From: Chitinophaga polysaccharea
GTDB taxonomy: Bacteria; Bacteroidota; Bacteroidia; Chitinophagales; Chitinophagaceae
Assembly (NCBI RefSeq): GCF_007829335.1
Contig: NZ_VIWO01000001.1
Span: 806,001-870,000 of the forward strand
DNA length: 64,000 nucleotides
Reading direction: 5' to 3'
In this document: one piece after another, positions 8,725-17,915 of the stretch
Layout of the letters: the number at the start of each line of letters is the position of its first letter
How positions within the stretch are numbered: position 1 is the first letter of the stretch
Translations under genes and position numbers: made by a program
Notes under the pieces: model-generated
What the model was told of the DNA's origin: nothing
Databases searched by the model: none
What the model saw: the letters and a program-made list of their open reading frames with translations, nothing else

Positions 8725-10110
8725 TTATTGTTTGGCCAGTGACGACATCCACTGGCTGATTCGATTACAGTTTTTGTACTCATCGTCAACGTGTACATAG
8801 AACGTTGGGATCTTTTCTGTGAGCCATTTGTTGATAGCTTCGGCGCGTTTGATATCGAGGGTACGTTGCTGGATACGGGAATAGTCATCAGTCAGATTTT
8901 CCCGGTGTGGCTGCGTACGGGTTTTCAGGTACACGATACGAACGGAGGTACGGCCATTTTCATCGGTAAACTGCACTGGTGCTGATATTTGTCCTGGTTT
9001 CAGGGTATCGAGCATCATTACGATATCTTTTTCGCTTGGATCGTCGAGCTGGTCAATAGTGATCAGGGTGCTACCATCGCCGGTTTTGGACTGGAGCATA
9101 CCGCCATCGAATTTCGCGGAGGGAGCATCGCTGTACTTCGCTACGGCTTCGGAGAAGGTATATTTATTGGCCAGGATACCACTGCGGATGGAGTCCAGCT
9201 TGGCGATATTAGCTGCCAGGTCGGATTTAGTTACCGCGGCGCGTAATACGATATGTTGTACAGTTACGTTATCACCGGAGCGCTTCACCATCTGGATAAG
9301 GTGATATCCAAACTGGGTTTTTACCGGGGAGGAAATTTCACCTTCTTTCAAACGGAAGGAAGCGGCCACGAACTCAGGATCGTAGGTGGTTTTATCGTTA
9401 CGGTTTAATACATATACGCCTTTATTATCTTTCACGCCTGGATCTTCGGAGTATAAGAGGGCAAGGGAACCGAAGTCGGATTCTTTATTCAGTACGCGTT
9501 TTTTGAAATCGAGAAGACGGTCAATGGCGTATTGGTCCATTTCGCGGGTAGCTTTGGGCTGCAGCACGAGGGTACCGATTTCCATTTCAGACTCATAGAA
9601 CTTGAGACTGTCTTTCGGGATGGCGTCGAAGAAGCGTTTTACTTCTGACGGCGTCACTTTTACCGGTTCAATGATTTTATTACGCATGGCCTGGGCCAGT
9701 AATCCTTCTTTAATAGGTGTGCGGAAGCGTTCGCGCAGCTGGTAGATGGAGTAGCCGGTAATTTCTTTCATTTTTTCCTTGCTACCGTACATTGATTCGA
9801 AGTAACGGATACGGTTTTCCATTTGGGCTTCTACGTCGCCATCGCTTACGGGTAAGCTATCTCTTTCCGCCTGTAGCACCATTACTTTCTGGGAAATCAG
9901 CATTTCCAGGGTTTTGCAGGCAGCATCGGACTTCAGGATTCCATCGGGGGAATTGTGTTGCTGATCGGCGAGAGCGCCGTCCATATCGGATTTGAGGATG
10001 ATCTTATCCCCTACTACACCGATAATCTTATCTGCCACAAGTTTTTGCTGGGCCGTAGATGCTTGCCATAGCAGTAAAGCACCTGCGGATAATGCTAAAA
10101 GTTTCTTCAT
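8725..10110 (-). CDS. Periplasmic SurA-like peptidyl-prolyl isomerase/chaperone
   Basis: The 461-residue product starts with a Sec signal peptide (MKKLLALSAGALLLWQASTAQ). A SurA-type N-terminal chaperone domain follows (KIIGVVGDKIILKSDMDG, residues 30-50). Two parvulin (rotamase) domains come next, at about 165-265 (SEDPGVKDNKG, then QFGYHLIQMVKR) and 275-385 (VQHIVLR, then YSDAPSAKFDGG). It should help fold outer-membrane proteins such as SusC in the periplasm. The ATG at 10110 is chosen because the signal peptide begins there; the longer frame adds ten non-signal residues. It is separated by terminators from the genes on both sides. Confidence 0.9.
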   Translation of the reverse strand: MKKLLALSAGALLLWQASTAQQKLVADKIIGVVGDKIILKSDMDGALADQQHNSPDGILKSDAACKTLEMLISQKVMVLQAERDSLPVSDGDVEAQMENRIRYFESMYGSKEKMKEITGYSIYQLRERFRTPIKEGLLAQAMRNKIIEPVKVTPSEVKRFFDAIPKDSLKFYESEMEIGTLVLQPKATREMDQYAIDRLLDFKKRVLNKESDFGSLALLYSEDPGVKDNKGVYVLNRNDKTTYDPEFVAASFRLKEGEISSPVKTQFGYHLIQMVKRSGDNVTVQHIVLRAAVTKSDLAANIAKLDSIRSGILANKYTFSEAVAKYSDAPSAKFDGGMLQSKTGDGSTLITIDQLDDPSEKDIVMMLDTLKPGQISAPVQFTDENGRTSVRIVYLKTRTQPHRENLTDDYSRIQQRTLDIKRAEAINKWLTEKIPTFYVHVDDEYKNCNRISQWMSSLAKQ

Positions 10111-10216
10111 ACAAAAACGGTAAAAATCAAAAATAACCATTTAAAGGTCAGTAGCATAGGGAATGTCGACGGATTTAACAAAAGTTTAGATGAATCCCCG
10201 GTGGGGATAGAAACGG

Positions 10217-10264
10217 CAAAGGCGCCAAGGATATTATGATATAATGTAATCCTTAACGCCTTTG
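10217..10264. terminator. Terminator hairpin downstream of infB
   Basis: An interrupted stem pairs 10217-10224 with 10257-10264 and 10227-10232 with 10249-10254, around an A/T-rich loop. A T-tract follows on the plus side. It lies 20 bases past the infB stop and probably closes the rimP-nusA-infB operon. Confidence 0.6.
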
Positions 10265-10284
10265 TGTTTTTTTGTGAGATATTA

Positions 10285-13200
10285 TTAGAGAGTTCTCTTT
10301 ACTTCTACTTCTTCGAAACCTTCGATGTTGTCGTTAGGTCTGAGGTCGCTATAGCCACGAACGCTCAATCCGCACTCCATGTTGGCGGCTACTTCCTTCA
10401 CGTCGTCTTTATAACGTTTCAGGGAGCCGAGTTCGCCGGTAAATACCACGATACCATCGCGTACCACATTGATACGGGTGTTCCTGGTCAACTTGCCATC
10501 GACCACGAAGCAACCAGCCACTGTAACCTTTTCGAATTTGTAGGTTTCGCGCACCTGAACGTTGCACACCACTTTCTTTTCGATTTTTGGTTCCAGCATC
10601 CCTTCCATGGCGCTCTTGATTTCGTCGATTGCGTCATAGATGATGGAGTAGTTACGGATTTCGATGTTTTCTTTCTCTGCTAGTTTAGCTGCCTGAGAAG
10701 AAGGACGTACCTGGAATCCGAGGATGATGGCATCAGAAGCGGTAGCCAGCAATACATCGGATTCGGTGATCTGACCTACTGCTTTGTGAACGATACTGAT
10801 AACGATTTCTTCGGTAGACAGTTTCTGGAGGGAGTCGCTCAATGCTTCTACGGAACCATCAAAGTCGGCTTTGATGATGAGGTTCAGCTGTTTGAAGTTA
10901 CCCAGTGCCAGACGGCGACCGATTTCATCCAGGGTGATATGTTTCTTGGTACGGATACCTTGTTCGCGAACGATCTGGGCTCTGCGGTTGGCCACTTCTT
11001 TCGCTTCAGATTCGTCGGTATACATCTTGAATTTCTCACCAGCCTGAGGGGCGCCGTTTAAGCCGAGCACCTGTACTGGCATAGAAGGACCTGCTTCATC
11101 CATTTTCTGGCCACGTTCGTTGAACATAGCTTTGATTTTACCGAAGAAGGAGCCGGATACGATGGTATCGCCCTGACGGAGGGTACCATTTTGTACCAGC
11201 AGGGAGGCCACATAACCGCGACCTTTGTCCAGCGTAGCTTCCACTATACTACCGGAGGCTTCACGGTCTGGATTGGCTTTCAATTCCAGCAGTTCTGCTT
11301 CCAGCAATATTTTTTCGAGGAGCACGTCGATATTCAAGCCGCTTTTGGCGGATATTTCCTGGCTTTGGTATTTACCGCCCCAGTCTTCCACCAGGAGGTT
11401 CATGCCGGCCAGTTGTTCTTTAATTTTTTCCGGGTTGGAGCCTTCTTTATCCACTTTGTTGATCGCGAATACCATTGGCAGGCCAGCCGCTTGTGAGTGG
11501 GAGATCGCTTCACGGGTTTGAGGCATGATAGCGTCATCAGCTGCGATTACGATAACAGCGATATCAGCTGCTTTAGCACCACGGGCACGCATCGCGGTAA
11601 ACGCTTCGTGACCGGGGGTATCCAGGAAGGTAATTTTCTTACCACTGGCAGTAGTTACCTGGTAAGCACCGATGTGCTGGGTAATACCACCGGCTTCACC
11701 GGCTACCACATTTGCGTTACGGATGTAATCGAGGAGGGAGGTTTTACCATGGTCAACGTGACCCATGATGGTAACGATTGGTGCGCGAGGCAGCAGATCT
11801 GCGGGATCATCTACTTCGTCTTCCTCATCGTTTTCCTCTGCATCTTCCAGACCAATGAATTCCACTTCGTATCCGAATTCGCCGGCAACCAGTTCTATTA
11901 CTTCCGCGTCGAGGCGTTGGTTGATAGATACCATGATACCGAGGCCCATACATTTTGAGATTACTTCGGCGAAGCTTACATCCATCAGGTTAGCCAGTTC
12001 AGAAACGGAAACGAACTCAGTTACCTGGAGTTTGTTGTCTGCGCCTCCTTCTTTCTCCTTGAGGTTTGCTCTTTCTTCGCGTTTTTCTCTACGATGTTTT
12101 GCCTTCACGTTCTTACCGCGACCAACGCTGAGTTTGGCCATGGTTTCCTTGATCTTATTCTGGATCTCGTTCTTATCAATTTCTTTTTCTTCGGTAGTGC
12201 GTTTATCGTCACCGCGATGTTGGCCGGGTCTGTTGAAGTTACCACCTTGTCCTGGCCGGTTAAAGTTACCGCCCTGACCGGGTCTGTTGCCTCCACCCTG
12301 GTGTCCGCCTTGTCCGGAGCGGTTATATCCGCCGCCTTGACCGGGAGGCCTGTTACCACCACCTTGTCCACCTTGACCAGCGGGTCTGTTATAGCCACCT
12401 TGTCCGCCCTGACCTTGTCCGGCAGGTCTGTTGTAGCCGCCACCGGTTCCGGTGTTGGTGCCACCTGGACGGTTGCGGTTATCGCCTTGCGGGCGGTTGC
12501 CGCCCTGGTGTCCACCGCGGTTATCGCCATGGTGGGGGCGATTGCCGCCTTGTCCGCCATGTTGATGAGGACGGTGTTCGCCTGGGGCGCCGCCTTCTTT
12601 GCGGTCACCTTCTTTAAAGTCTTTAGGCTGAACGGGTTCAGGTTTCTTTTCTACGATGATACGCTTGCGTTTGCGTTTCTCGTCCCTGTTAAAGTTGCTT
12701 TTATTGTTATCGCGTCTGTCAGACTGCACTGGCAGTTCGATTTTACCGATTACTTTCGGGCCGGTTAATTTTTCGGCCTGGATGTTTTCGATTACTGCGG
12801 GACCAGCATCTTCCTGGGCCTGAGGGGCGGCAGGAGGAGGTGTTGGTATGTTTTCGGCAGTATTATCGGGTTTGCGATTTTCCGATTTTACGACTTGCTT
12901 AACAGGAATGTGCGCCGGTTCTTTGGCTGCAGCCGGTTTAGCCTCTTGTAATACTTCTTCCACTTTTTTAACTACAGGTTTATCTTCAACCGGTGCGGCT
13001 TTCTCCGTTTTTTCTGTCGTATCGGTCTTATCTGTTTTCGCTACTTTGTCAGCCGGAGTAGTGGTTTCGCCTTTAGGGGCTTGTTCCGTTTTATCGGCTT
13101 TCTCAACTGGTTTTTCAGTTGGTGCAGCAGTTGCTTCCGGGGCAGGAGCTGGTTTGGGTTCCGGTTGTTTTTCCGCAGCTGGAGCAGGAGTTACCGGTTT

Positions 13201-13911
13201 TTCTTCTTTCACCGGAGGTTTTACTGCTTCAGGAGTGGGGGCCGGAGCCTTGTCCTGTTCGGTTTTTTGGGCAACTGGTTTTTTGCGGTTCAGGGCATCC
13301 AGGTCGATGGTTGTAATTACTTTAGGGCCGTTGATTTTCGGCGTTTCTGCTTTTACAACTTCTGGTTCTGCCGGAGGTGGCGTTACCGGGGCTTTAGGAA
13401 CTTCCGCAACAGGGGGAGCTGTAACAGCGGTTGGTTCTGGCTTAGGTTCAGCTTTTTCCTTTGCGGGAGGCGGAGGTGTTACCGGGGTAACGTTCGCCTG
13501 TGGTGTTGGTTCCGGTTTAGGGGTTTCCTTTACTGGTTCCGGTTGAGGTGTTGGTTTAGCTTCCTGTTTGGGAGCTTCTGCTACCGGGGCAGCAGGTGTT
13601 GCCTCATTTTCTTTAGTGGTATTCTTTTTAGCCGCCGCTTCCGCTTCCTCCTTTTCTTTCTTCTTCATCGTTTCTAACACGCTTCCTTTGGGCAGGGCTA
13701 TCTGGTCGCTTTTGCGCTTATTAGCCTTGTCCTGCTGGAATTCCGACTGCAGTGCTGCGTACATAACAGCCGTAAGGCGGGCATTGGGAGAACCAAAGCC
13801 ACCCATGTCGAAGCCTTTATTGCCAAGGAAATCGATGAGGGTTTCCTTACCAATATTAAACTCTTTGGCTGCAGCCAGCAATCGTGGTGTGTTGTTTGTT
13901 GTTTCAGGCAT
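10285..13911 (-). CDS. infB: Translation initiation factor IF-2
   Basis: This GTPase delivers initiator fMet-tRNA to the 30S subunit. The 1208-residue product begins with an IF2_N domain ([18 protein letters not shown], then [10 protein letters not shown]). A long linker rich in Pro, Ala, Glu and Lys follows (residues about 85-430). Then comes a Gly/Arg/Asn/Pro-rich repeat tract (about 440-570). The G domain has G1 GHVDHGKTS near 715-723, DTPGHE and NKVDKEGS. Domains II, III and the fMet-tRNA-binding domain IV follow. It is far longer than E. coli IF-2 (890 residues), all from the N-terminal extension. The ATG at 13911 is chosen because IF2_N starts there; the frame stays open further upstream into nusA. 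It is the last gene of rimP-nusA-infB. Confidence 0.95.
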   Translation of the reverse strand: MPETTNNTPRLLAAAKEFNIGKETLIDFLGNKGFDMGGFGSPNARLTAVMYAALQSEFQQDKANKRKSDQIALPKGSVLETMKKKEKEEAEAAAKKNTTKENEATPAAPVAEAPKQEAKPTPQPEPVKETPKPEPTPQANVTPVTPPPPAKEKAEPKPEPTAVTAPPVAEVPKAPVTPPPAEPEVVKAETPKINGPKVITTIDLDALNRKKPVAQKTEQDKAPAPTPEAVKPPVKEEKPVTPAPAAEKQPEPKPAPAPEATAAPTEKPVEKADKTEQAPKGETTTPADKVAKTDKTDTTEKTEKAAPVEDKPVVKKVEEVLQEAKPAAAKEPAHIPVKQVVKSENRKPDNTAENIPTPPPAAPQAQEDAGPAVIENIQAEKLTGPKVIGKIELPVQSDRRDNNKSNFNRDEKRKRKRIIVEKKPEPVQPKDFKEGDRKEGGAPGEHRPHQHGGQGGNRPHHGDNRGGHQGGNRPQGDNRNRPGGTNTGTGGGYNRPAGQGQGGQGGYNRPAGQGGQGGGNRPPGQGGGYNRSGQGGHQGGGNRPGQGGNFNRPGQGGNFNRPGQHRGDDKRTTEEKEIDKNEIQNKIKETMAKLSVGRGKNVKAKHRREKREERANLKEKEGGADNKLQVTEFVSVSELANLMDVSFAEVISKCMGLGIMVSINQRLDAEVIELVAGEFGYEVEFIGLEDAEENDEEDEVDDPADLLPRAPIVTIMGHVDHGKTSLLDYIRNANVVAGEAGGITQHIGAYQVTTASGKKITFLDTPGHEAFTAMRARGAKAADIAVIVIAADDAIMPQTREAISHSQAAGLPMVFAINKVDKEGSNPEKIKEQLAGMNLLVEDWGGKYQSQEISAKSGLNIDVLLEKILLEAELLELKANPDREASGSIVEATLDKGRGYVASLLVQNGTLRQGDTIVSGSFFGKIKAMFNERGQKMDEAGPSMPVQVLGLNGAPQAGEKFKMYTDESEAKEVANRRAQIVREQGIRTKKHITLDEIGRRLALGNFKQLNLIIKADFDGSVEALSDSLQKLSTEEIVISIVHKAVGQITESDVLLATASDAIILGFQVRPSSQAAKLAEKENIEIRNYSIIYDAIDEIKSAMEGMLEPKIEKKVVCNVQVRETYKFEKVTVAGCFVVDGKLTRNTRINVVRDGIVVFTGELGSLKRYKDDVKEVAANMECGLSVRGYSDLRPNDNIEGFEEVEVKRTL
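12205..12590 (-). repeat. Gly/Arg/Asn/Pro-rich tandem repeat tract within infB
   Basis: Short, imperfect repeats encode units such as [18 protein letters not shown] and RPGQGGNFN. They occupy about 130 residues between the acidic/proline linker and the conserved core of IF-2. The repeat is visible in both DNA and protein and shows several near-identical adjacent units (for example two copies of GQGGNFNRP), pointing to recent expansion. Confidence 0.8.
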
Positions 13912-14041
13912 ATCGTATTTCGGGCCTCCCCTGTTTCCCGTTTCTTCAAAACGGGATGTTTTTTTACGTTTAAACAATAACTCGAAAAAATCAATTCCCT
14001 TTCTAATAAGGCCTTTACCTGGGAAGGGTTGTGGCTCGGCT

Positions 14042-15289
14042 TTATTCTTTGTCAAACTCTTCCTGTAATATTCTTCTTACATCCTGCACTGTCTCTTCTT
14101 CCAGATCAGACCGGCGAACCAGTTCTTCGACTGTCAGCTCCAATACGCTGCGGGCAGTGTCACAACCTATTCGCTTCAGTTCATCTATTATCCATTCTTC
14201 GATTTCATCCGAGAATTCTTCCAGATCGATATCAAATTCAGACTGTTCCTGTGCTTCGTCACGGAATACATCAATCTCATAACCAGTCAGTTCGCATGCC
14301 AGCTTAATGTTTACGCCTTTTTTACCGATGGCCAGTGATACCTGGTCAGGGTTGAGGTAAACGGAAGCATATTTATTTTCGTTATCTACTTCCATGCGGC
14401 TGATTCTGGCGGGAGTCAGGGAGCGTTGGATCAACAGCTGAATGTTGGTCGTATAGTTGATGATATCAATATTTTCATTTCTCAGTTCGCGTACGATACC
14501 GTGAATGCGGCTACCTTTCATACCTACGCAGGCACCTACCGGGTCGATACGGTCGTCGTAGGATTCTACGGCAACTTTGGCTCTTTCACCGGGTTCGCGA
14601 ACAATTTTCTTGATAACAATAAGCCCGTCAAAGATCTCAGGCACCTCAATTTCCAGCAATTTAGCCAGGAAGGATGGATGTGTGCGGGAAAGAATGATGA
14701 GTGGCGCGTTGTTCTTCATTTCTACTTTCTTCACCACCGCTCTTACGTTCTCTCCTTTCTTGAAATAATCTGTGGGGATTTGTTCAGATTTAGGCAAAAT
14801 TAACTCATTCCCTTCATCATCAAGCAATAAAACTTCTTTTTTCCAAACCTGGTATACTTCCCCGTTCACAATTTCGCCTGCTTTATCGGCATATTTCTTC
14901 ACCAGGATGTTCTTTTTCAAATCGCCGATACGGGCGGATAAAGTCTGCTTAGCAGCCAGGATGGCCCGGCGACCGAAGTCCATGATCTCTACTTCTTCAT
15001 ATAAATCTTCACCCACCTGGTAATCCGGTTCTACGAGAATAGCTTCAGAATAGGCGATTTGTGCGTTATCATCTTCTACTTCCCCATCATTAACGATGGT
15101 TCGACGGCGTAATATTTCAAGGTCACCTTTTTCGGTATTTACAATCACGTCAAAATTCTCATCTGAGCCATATTTTTTCCGCAGCAATGTTTTGAACACA
15201 TCTTCGAGGACCTTCATCAATGTAGGACGGTCAATGTTTTCCGCCTCCTTGAACTCGGTAAATGACTCAATCAAGTTAATACTAGCCAT
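14042..15289 (-). CDS. nusA: Transcription elongation/termination factor NusA
   Basis: NusA binds RNA polymerase and nascent RNA and modulates pausing, termination and antitermination. The 415-residue product has the N-terminal polymerase-binding domain (residues 1-125), an S1 domain (about 130-200) and tandem KH domains. The diagnostic KH1 segment is [20 protein letters not shown], and the KH2 segment has [15 protein letters not shown]. The C-terminus ends in a short acidic helical region, with no full pair of E. coli-type acidic repeats. It follows rimP by 16 bases and precedes infB by 130. The ATG at 15289 begins [10 protein letters not shown], typical of the family. Confidence 0.95.
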   Translation of the reverse strand: MASINLIESFTEFKEAENIDRPTLMKVLEDVFKTLLRKKYGSDENFDVIVNTEKGDLEILRRRTIVNDGEVEDDNAQIAYSEAILVEPDYQVGEDLYEEVEIMDFGRRAILAAKQTLSARIGDLKKNILVKKYADKAGEIVNGEVYQVWKKEVLLLDDEGNELILPKSEQIPTDYFKKGENVRAVVKKVEMKNNAPLIILSRTHPSFLAKLLEIEVPEIFDGLIVIKKIVREPGERAKVAVESYDDRIDPVGACVGMKGSRIHGIVRELRNENIDIINYTTNIQLLIQRSLTPARISRMEVDNENKYASVYLNPDQVSLAIGKKGVNIKLACELTGYEIDVFRDEAQEQSEFDIDLEEFSDEIEEWIIDELKRIGCDTARSVLELTVEELVRRSDLEEETVQDVRRILQEEFDKE

Positions 15290-15305
15290 GTTTAGTTGTT
15301 ATATT

Positions 15306-15770
15306 TTAAAACACGATGCACACCTTTGTGTGCTTTATTTCATTAAGTTTTAAATCTGTTGATTTCTTTTCTTTCTTTTTGCCTACCAGCTCTTCAATGT
15401 TGATTGCCTCTTCAGTTACCGCCAGCAGGGTACCTTCCTTTACGGAACCATCGAGGAGGGTTACTTCCACCTTACGGCCAATATTTTTAAGGTATTGTCT
15501 GTGCAGTTTGAGCGGTTCATCCAGGCCCGGAGACGATACTTCCAGAGAGAAATCGTTGTTAGGGAACAGTTCAGCCGCTTCCAGCAAGGGATATAACTGA
15601 CGGTTGAATGAAACCAGCGTAGCCACCGGTACACCTTTGTCGCCGTCCAGAAAGAGCTTTATATTGTTAGTGGGCTTAATCCTGATGTCTACCAAAAAAT
15701 TGTCGGGATCATTAACCAGCAGTCCTTCTGCTATTTCCCGGATCGTTTTTATCACGTGTTCGTTTGCCAT
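15306..15770 (-). CDS. rimP: Ribosome maturation factor RimP
   Basis: RimP is needed for maturation of the 30S subunit. The 154-residue product has the N-terminal domain with LVDIRIKPTNNIKLFLDGD, the family segment FSLEVSSPGLDEPLK, and an SH3-like C-terminal domain. The ATG at 15770 gives MANEHVIKTI; the frame extends upstream through a strong hairpin, which argues against the longer form. It is first in rimP-nusA-infB, an order conserved in most bacteria. The hairpin and T-tract directly before the start suggest control in the leader. Confidence 0.93.
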   Translation of the reverse strand: MANEHVIKTIREIAEGLLVNDPDNFLVDIRIKPTNNIKLFLDGDKGVPVATLVSFNRQLYPLLEAAELFPNNDFSLEVSSPGLDEPLKLHRQYLKNIGRKVEVTLLDGSVKEGTLLAVTEEAINIEELVGKKKEKKSTDLKLNEIKHTKVCIVF

Positions 15771-15772
15771 AC

Positions 15773-15808
15773 AAAAAGCGCGAAGGGGACAATATCTCGT
15801 CCCCTTCG
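15773..15808 (-). promoter_or_regulatory. Terminator-like hairpin in the rimP-nusA-infB leader
   Basis: On the minus strand a perfect, G/C-rich 10-bp stem (15799-15808 and 15781-15790) with an 8-nt loop is followed at once by CGCTTTTTGT and then the rimP ATG at 15770. This is the architecture of an intrinsic terminator set inside a 5' leader, so it could act as an attenuator or hide the start site. Confidence 0.6.
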
Positions 15809-15936
15809 TTTGAATCATTTTTCCTCACACAAAATTATGATTTTATTTTGATTGAAAAACTATTTCTTTAACTTGTATGTAAATATTTGCATGAGACGCG
15901 CTGCCATCATTCATATGTATTTTTAAAATATCTGAC

Positions 15937-16233
15937 GTGCGAACCACTTTCTGGCAAAAAATTAACATAGAGTTGATGGCGTGGCCACTGGGTCTGATCC
16001 TATTATATATGATGAAACCCGACCAAAAGTCAGAGAGCCTATGTTTGTTAAAGCGGGCAGGCATTCCCTTCTGCCCGGGTTGTGGCCTGGGACACGGCAT
16101 CCATTATTTCCTGCACGGCCAATGGGATACTGCTATCCGGCATCACTGGCTATCGCCGCTGGTAGTAGTGGTACTACTATATAGAATCATACAATTAGCC
16201 CGATTACAATATACAGACCTTAAACAATTATAA
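15937..16233 (+). CDS. DUF2752 small membrane protein
   Basis: The 98-residue product has the DUF2752 signature FCPGCGLGHGIHYFLHG (around residues 45-61) between two hydrophobic segments (about 13-25 and 70-86). The family has no defined function; the Cys pair and His residues suggest metal or haem binding, which is inference. The start shown is GTG. An ATG at 15976 would drop 13 residues and is possible, but family members usually keep an IEL-like stretch before the first membrane helix. The next gene, a TM2 protein, begins 10 bases downstream, so the two form an operon. No function is assigned. Confidence 0.75.
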   Translation: MRTTFWQKINIELMAWPLGLILLYMMKPDQKSESLCLLKRAGIPFCPGCGLGHGIHYFLHGQWDTAIRHHWLSPLVVVVLLYRIIQLARLQYTDLKQL

Positions 16234-16243
16234 ACCTACCGCT

Positions 16244-16594
16244 ATGAGCGATTTTTCATTTGCCATGCTCCCGGGAATAGAAACCGAAGAGATGCTATGG
16301 CTCCAGGAACTTACCAAAGGTTACTCATCAGAGAATAAACAACGGTTCCTGGCTGTTTACCAAAGCAGGCGTAAAGACCCGCAAACGATCCTGATCTGCA
16401 GCCTGATCGGATTTCTGGGCCCCGCAGGCATACAACGCTTCCTGCTCAACCAGATTGCCATGGGGATCATCTACCTGATCACCCTGGGCTTTTGCTTTGT
16501 AGGCACCATCATTGATGCTGTCAATTACCGTAAAATGACCTGGGAATTCAACAAAAAAGAAGCCCTGGCATCCGCAGCACTACTGGGCATCTAA
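16244..16594 (+). CDS. TM2 domain-containing membrane protein
   Basis: The 116-residue product has a soluble N-terminus (residues 1-45). A TM2 domain follows: two membrane helices (about 47-63 and 70-90) joined by a short loop, with PAGIQRFLLNQIAMGIIYL and a terminal acidic segment before VNYRKMTWEFN. The role of TM2 proteins in bacteria is unknown. It is co-transcribed with the DUF2752 gene 10 bases upstream, and this pair may act together at the inner membrane (inference). Confidence 0.8.
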   Translation: MSDFSFAMLPGIETEEMLWLQELTKGYSSENKQRFLAVYQSRRKDPQTILICSLIGFLGPAGIQRFLLNQIAMGIIYLITLGFCFVGTIIDAVNYRKMTWEFNKKEALASAALLGI

Positions 16595-16661
16595 CCAGCA
16601 TGGAAAGTTAAAAAAAACTTAAAATGAGGTGATTTTCAAGGCCGCGGAAAGTATATTCCGC

Positions 16662-16669
16662 TAACTTCG
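16662..16669 (+). promoter_or_regulatory. Candidate -7 element for the DUF4834 gene
   Basis: TAACTTCG matches TAnnTTTG at 7 of 8 positions and lies 8 bp before the ATG at 16677, which would give a very short leader. The -33 element is unclear. Confidence 0.35.
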
Positions 16670-16676
16670 CATCATT

Positions 16677-16919
16677 ATGTTGAAATTTTTCTTTTCCATA
16701 TTTATTGCCTGGCTGCTGTATAAACTGGTATTTGACCTGCTCATACCAGGATATAAAGTAACCAAACAGGTGCGCAGACAAATGAGTGATATGCAGGAAC
16801 ATATGCGTCAGCAGTATGAAAGCCAGCAAACCGGCACTCAGCAGTCATCTGCTCCTAACCCTCCCCCACCAAAGAAAGTGGATAAAGGAGATTATCTTGA
16901 TTTTGAAGAAATAAAATAA
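16677..16919 (+). CDS. DUF4834 small membrane-anchored protein
   Basis: The 80-residue product begins with a hydrophobic helix (MLKFFFSIFIAWLLYKLVF). A charged, glutamine-rich stretch follows, then a proline cluster and a conserved end (VDKGDYLDFEEIK). Length and layout match DUF4834, a Bacteroidota family of unknown function. It is probably anchored in the inner membrane with a cytosolic tail. It ends at a strong bidirectional terminator shared with the convergent HAD gene. Confidence 0.8.
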   Translation: MLKFFFSIFIAWLLYKLVFDLLIPGYKVTKQVRRQMSDMQEHMRQQYESQQTGTQQSSAPNPPPPKKVDKGDYLDFEEIK

Positions 16920-16920
16920 G

Positions 16921-16948
16921 AAAAGGCCGGTGACACACCGGCCTTTTT
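16921..16948. terminator. Bidirectional terminator
   Basis: A perfect 12-bp stem (16921-16932 and 16936-16947) with a 3-nt loop is flanked by A- and T-tracts. It lies directly after the DUF4834 stop and just before the HAD gene stop, so it should work in both directions. Confidence 0.9.
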
Positions 16949-17576
16949 ATACCGCACTCTTAGGACGGAAAATATCCATGATCGTTTTGGGTGACTGCAA
17001 ATGAATGGTCTGCAAGCCCACCGCCTTAGCCCCTTCGATGTTGGGCAACGTATCATCAATAAATAAAGTCTCCTCTGCCACCAGCCCATTTTCATCCAGC
17101 ACCACCTGGTAACATTCCTTATCCGGCTTACGATAGCCCATGACATGAGAGTAATAAGCCCGGTCGAAGAAACCGCCCAGCGATGGAATCCCCCTGGTCT
17201 CCTGCAAGATCCGGTTGAACGCCTCCAGATGAATGGCATTGGTATTACTCAATAAATAAAGGTTATAATGCTGCCGTAACTGCTGCAGAAGCTGTAACCG
17301 CTGCAATGGAAAGTCGAGCAGCATGGCATTCCAGGCTGCAACGATCTGCTGGTCGGTTACCGTTGCCGGCACGTGCTGGTGCATTTTCGCCAGGAATTCT
17401 TCCGTAGTTACATGCCCCGTTTCCAGGGAATTGAATAAATCGGAACCGTGAAATTGTGAATAAAGAGAGTTAAAATCGTTTACTCCCAATGCCTCAAAAG
17501 CCGTCCTGGTAAGCTGATAATTGATATTCAGGATAACGCCTCCCAGGTCGAAAATGATATTTTTAATGCCTTGCAT
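16947..17576 (-). CDS. HAD-family phosphatase
   Basis: The 209-residue product is a haloacid dehalogenase-like hydrolase of the YihX type. It has motif I IIFDLGGVILNIN (catalytic Asp near residue 8), motif II LYLLSNTNAI, and motifs III/IV YRKPDKECYQ and TLFIDDTLPNIEGA. The alpha-helical cap lies between residues 15 and 95. Such enzymes dephosphorylate small phosphorylated metabolites; the substrate cannot be told. The ATG at 17576 is chosen because motif I follows directly; the longer frame adds 26 non-homologous residues. It is divergent from the tRNA gene. Confidence 0.88.
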   Translation of the reverse strand: MQGIKNIIFDLGGVILNINYQLTRTAFEALGVNDFNSLYSQFHGSDLFNSLETGHVTTEEFLAKMHQHVPATVTDQQIVAAWNAMLLDFPLQRLQLLQQLRQHYNLYLLSNTNAIHLEAFNRILQETRGIPSLGGFFDRAYYSHVMGYRKPDKECYQVVLDENGLVAEETLFIDDTLPNIEGAKAVGLQTIHLQSPKTIMDIFRPKSAV

Positions 17577-17640
17577 ATGATCAGAAATAGGGCCCAAATT
17601 TATTAAAGTATAGGCGTAAGCGTTGGAAGAAAAAAATAAT

Positions 17641-17671
17641 TTAGGATTTTTCAATAAAATAATTACTTTTG
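17641..17671 (+). promoter_or_regulatory. tRNA promoter
   Basis: TACTTTTG at 17664-17671 matches TAnnTTTG exactly. TTAG at 17641-17644 stands at the 19-bp spacing where TTTG is expected. The tRNA begins 37 bp downstream. Confidence 0.7.
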
Positions 17672-17707
17672 CCGTCCCTTGAAAAAGGGAATTTGTTCTT
17701 CGGAACA

Positions 17708-17781
17708 GGTCCTATAGCTCAGTTGGTTAGAGCACCTGACTCATAATCAGGGGGTCCCAGGATCATGCCCTGGTGGGACCA
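17708..17781 (+). tRNA. tRNA with CAT anticodon (probable elongator tRNA-Met; tRNA-Ile2 possible)
   Basis: A full cloverleaf can be drawn. The 7-bp acceptor pairs 17708-17714 with 17774-17780. The D stem is 17717-17720 with 17730-17733. The anticodon stem is 17735-17739 with 17747-17751, with loop CTCATAA and anticodon CAT at 17742-17744. The T stem is 17757-17761 with 17769-17773. The discriminator base is A and CCA is not encoded. The paired first base excludes initiator tRNA. The T loop reads ATCATGC, with A and T at positions 54 and 58 where T and A are nearly universal. Confidence 0.9.
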
Positions 17782-17790
17782 CGCAACTAG

Positions 17791-17828
17791 AAAGGCTTTC
17801 AGCGGATTGACGCGGAAAGCCTTTTTTC
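17791..17828 (+). terminator. Terminator after the tRNA
   Basis: A stem pairing 17792-17800 with 17815-17823, with a further 3-bp helix inside the loop, is followed by a T-run. It lies 10 bases past the tRNA. Confidence 0.8.
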
Positions 17829-17915
17829 ATTTGATACATGTTTTGATACACCATATCAACTACAAGGATATTTTGTATCTTCATCCATAATTGTATAACC
17901 TATATCTCCTTATTT

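Noticed and set aside
12205..12590. Possible CRISPR-like array
   Set aside because: The repeats are short, in frame with infB, without unique spacers of constant length.
12094..13677. Several long plus-strand frames opposite infB
   Set aside because: They mirror the repetitive Pro/Ala/Gly-coding stretch of IF-2 and have low-complexity products.
13912..14055. A 48-residue N-terminal extension of IF-2
   Set aside because: The IF2_N domain starts at the ATG at 13911, and the extension overlaps the end of nusA without similarity to IF-2.
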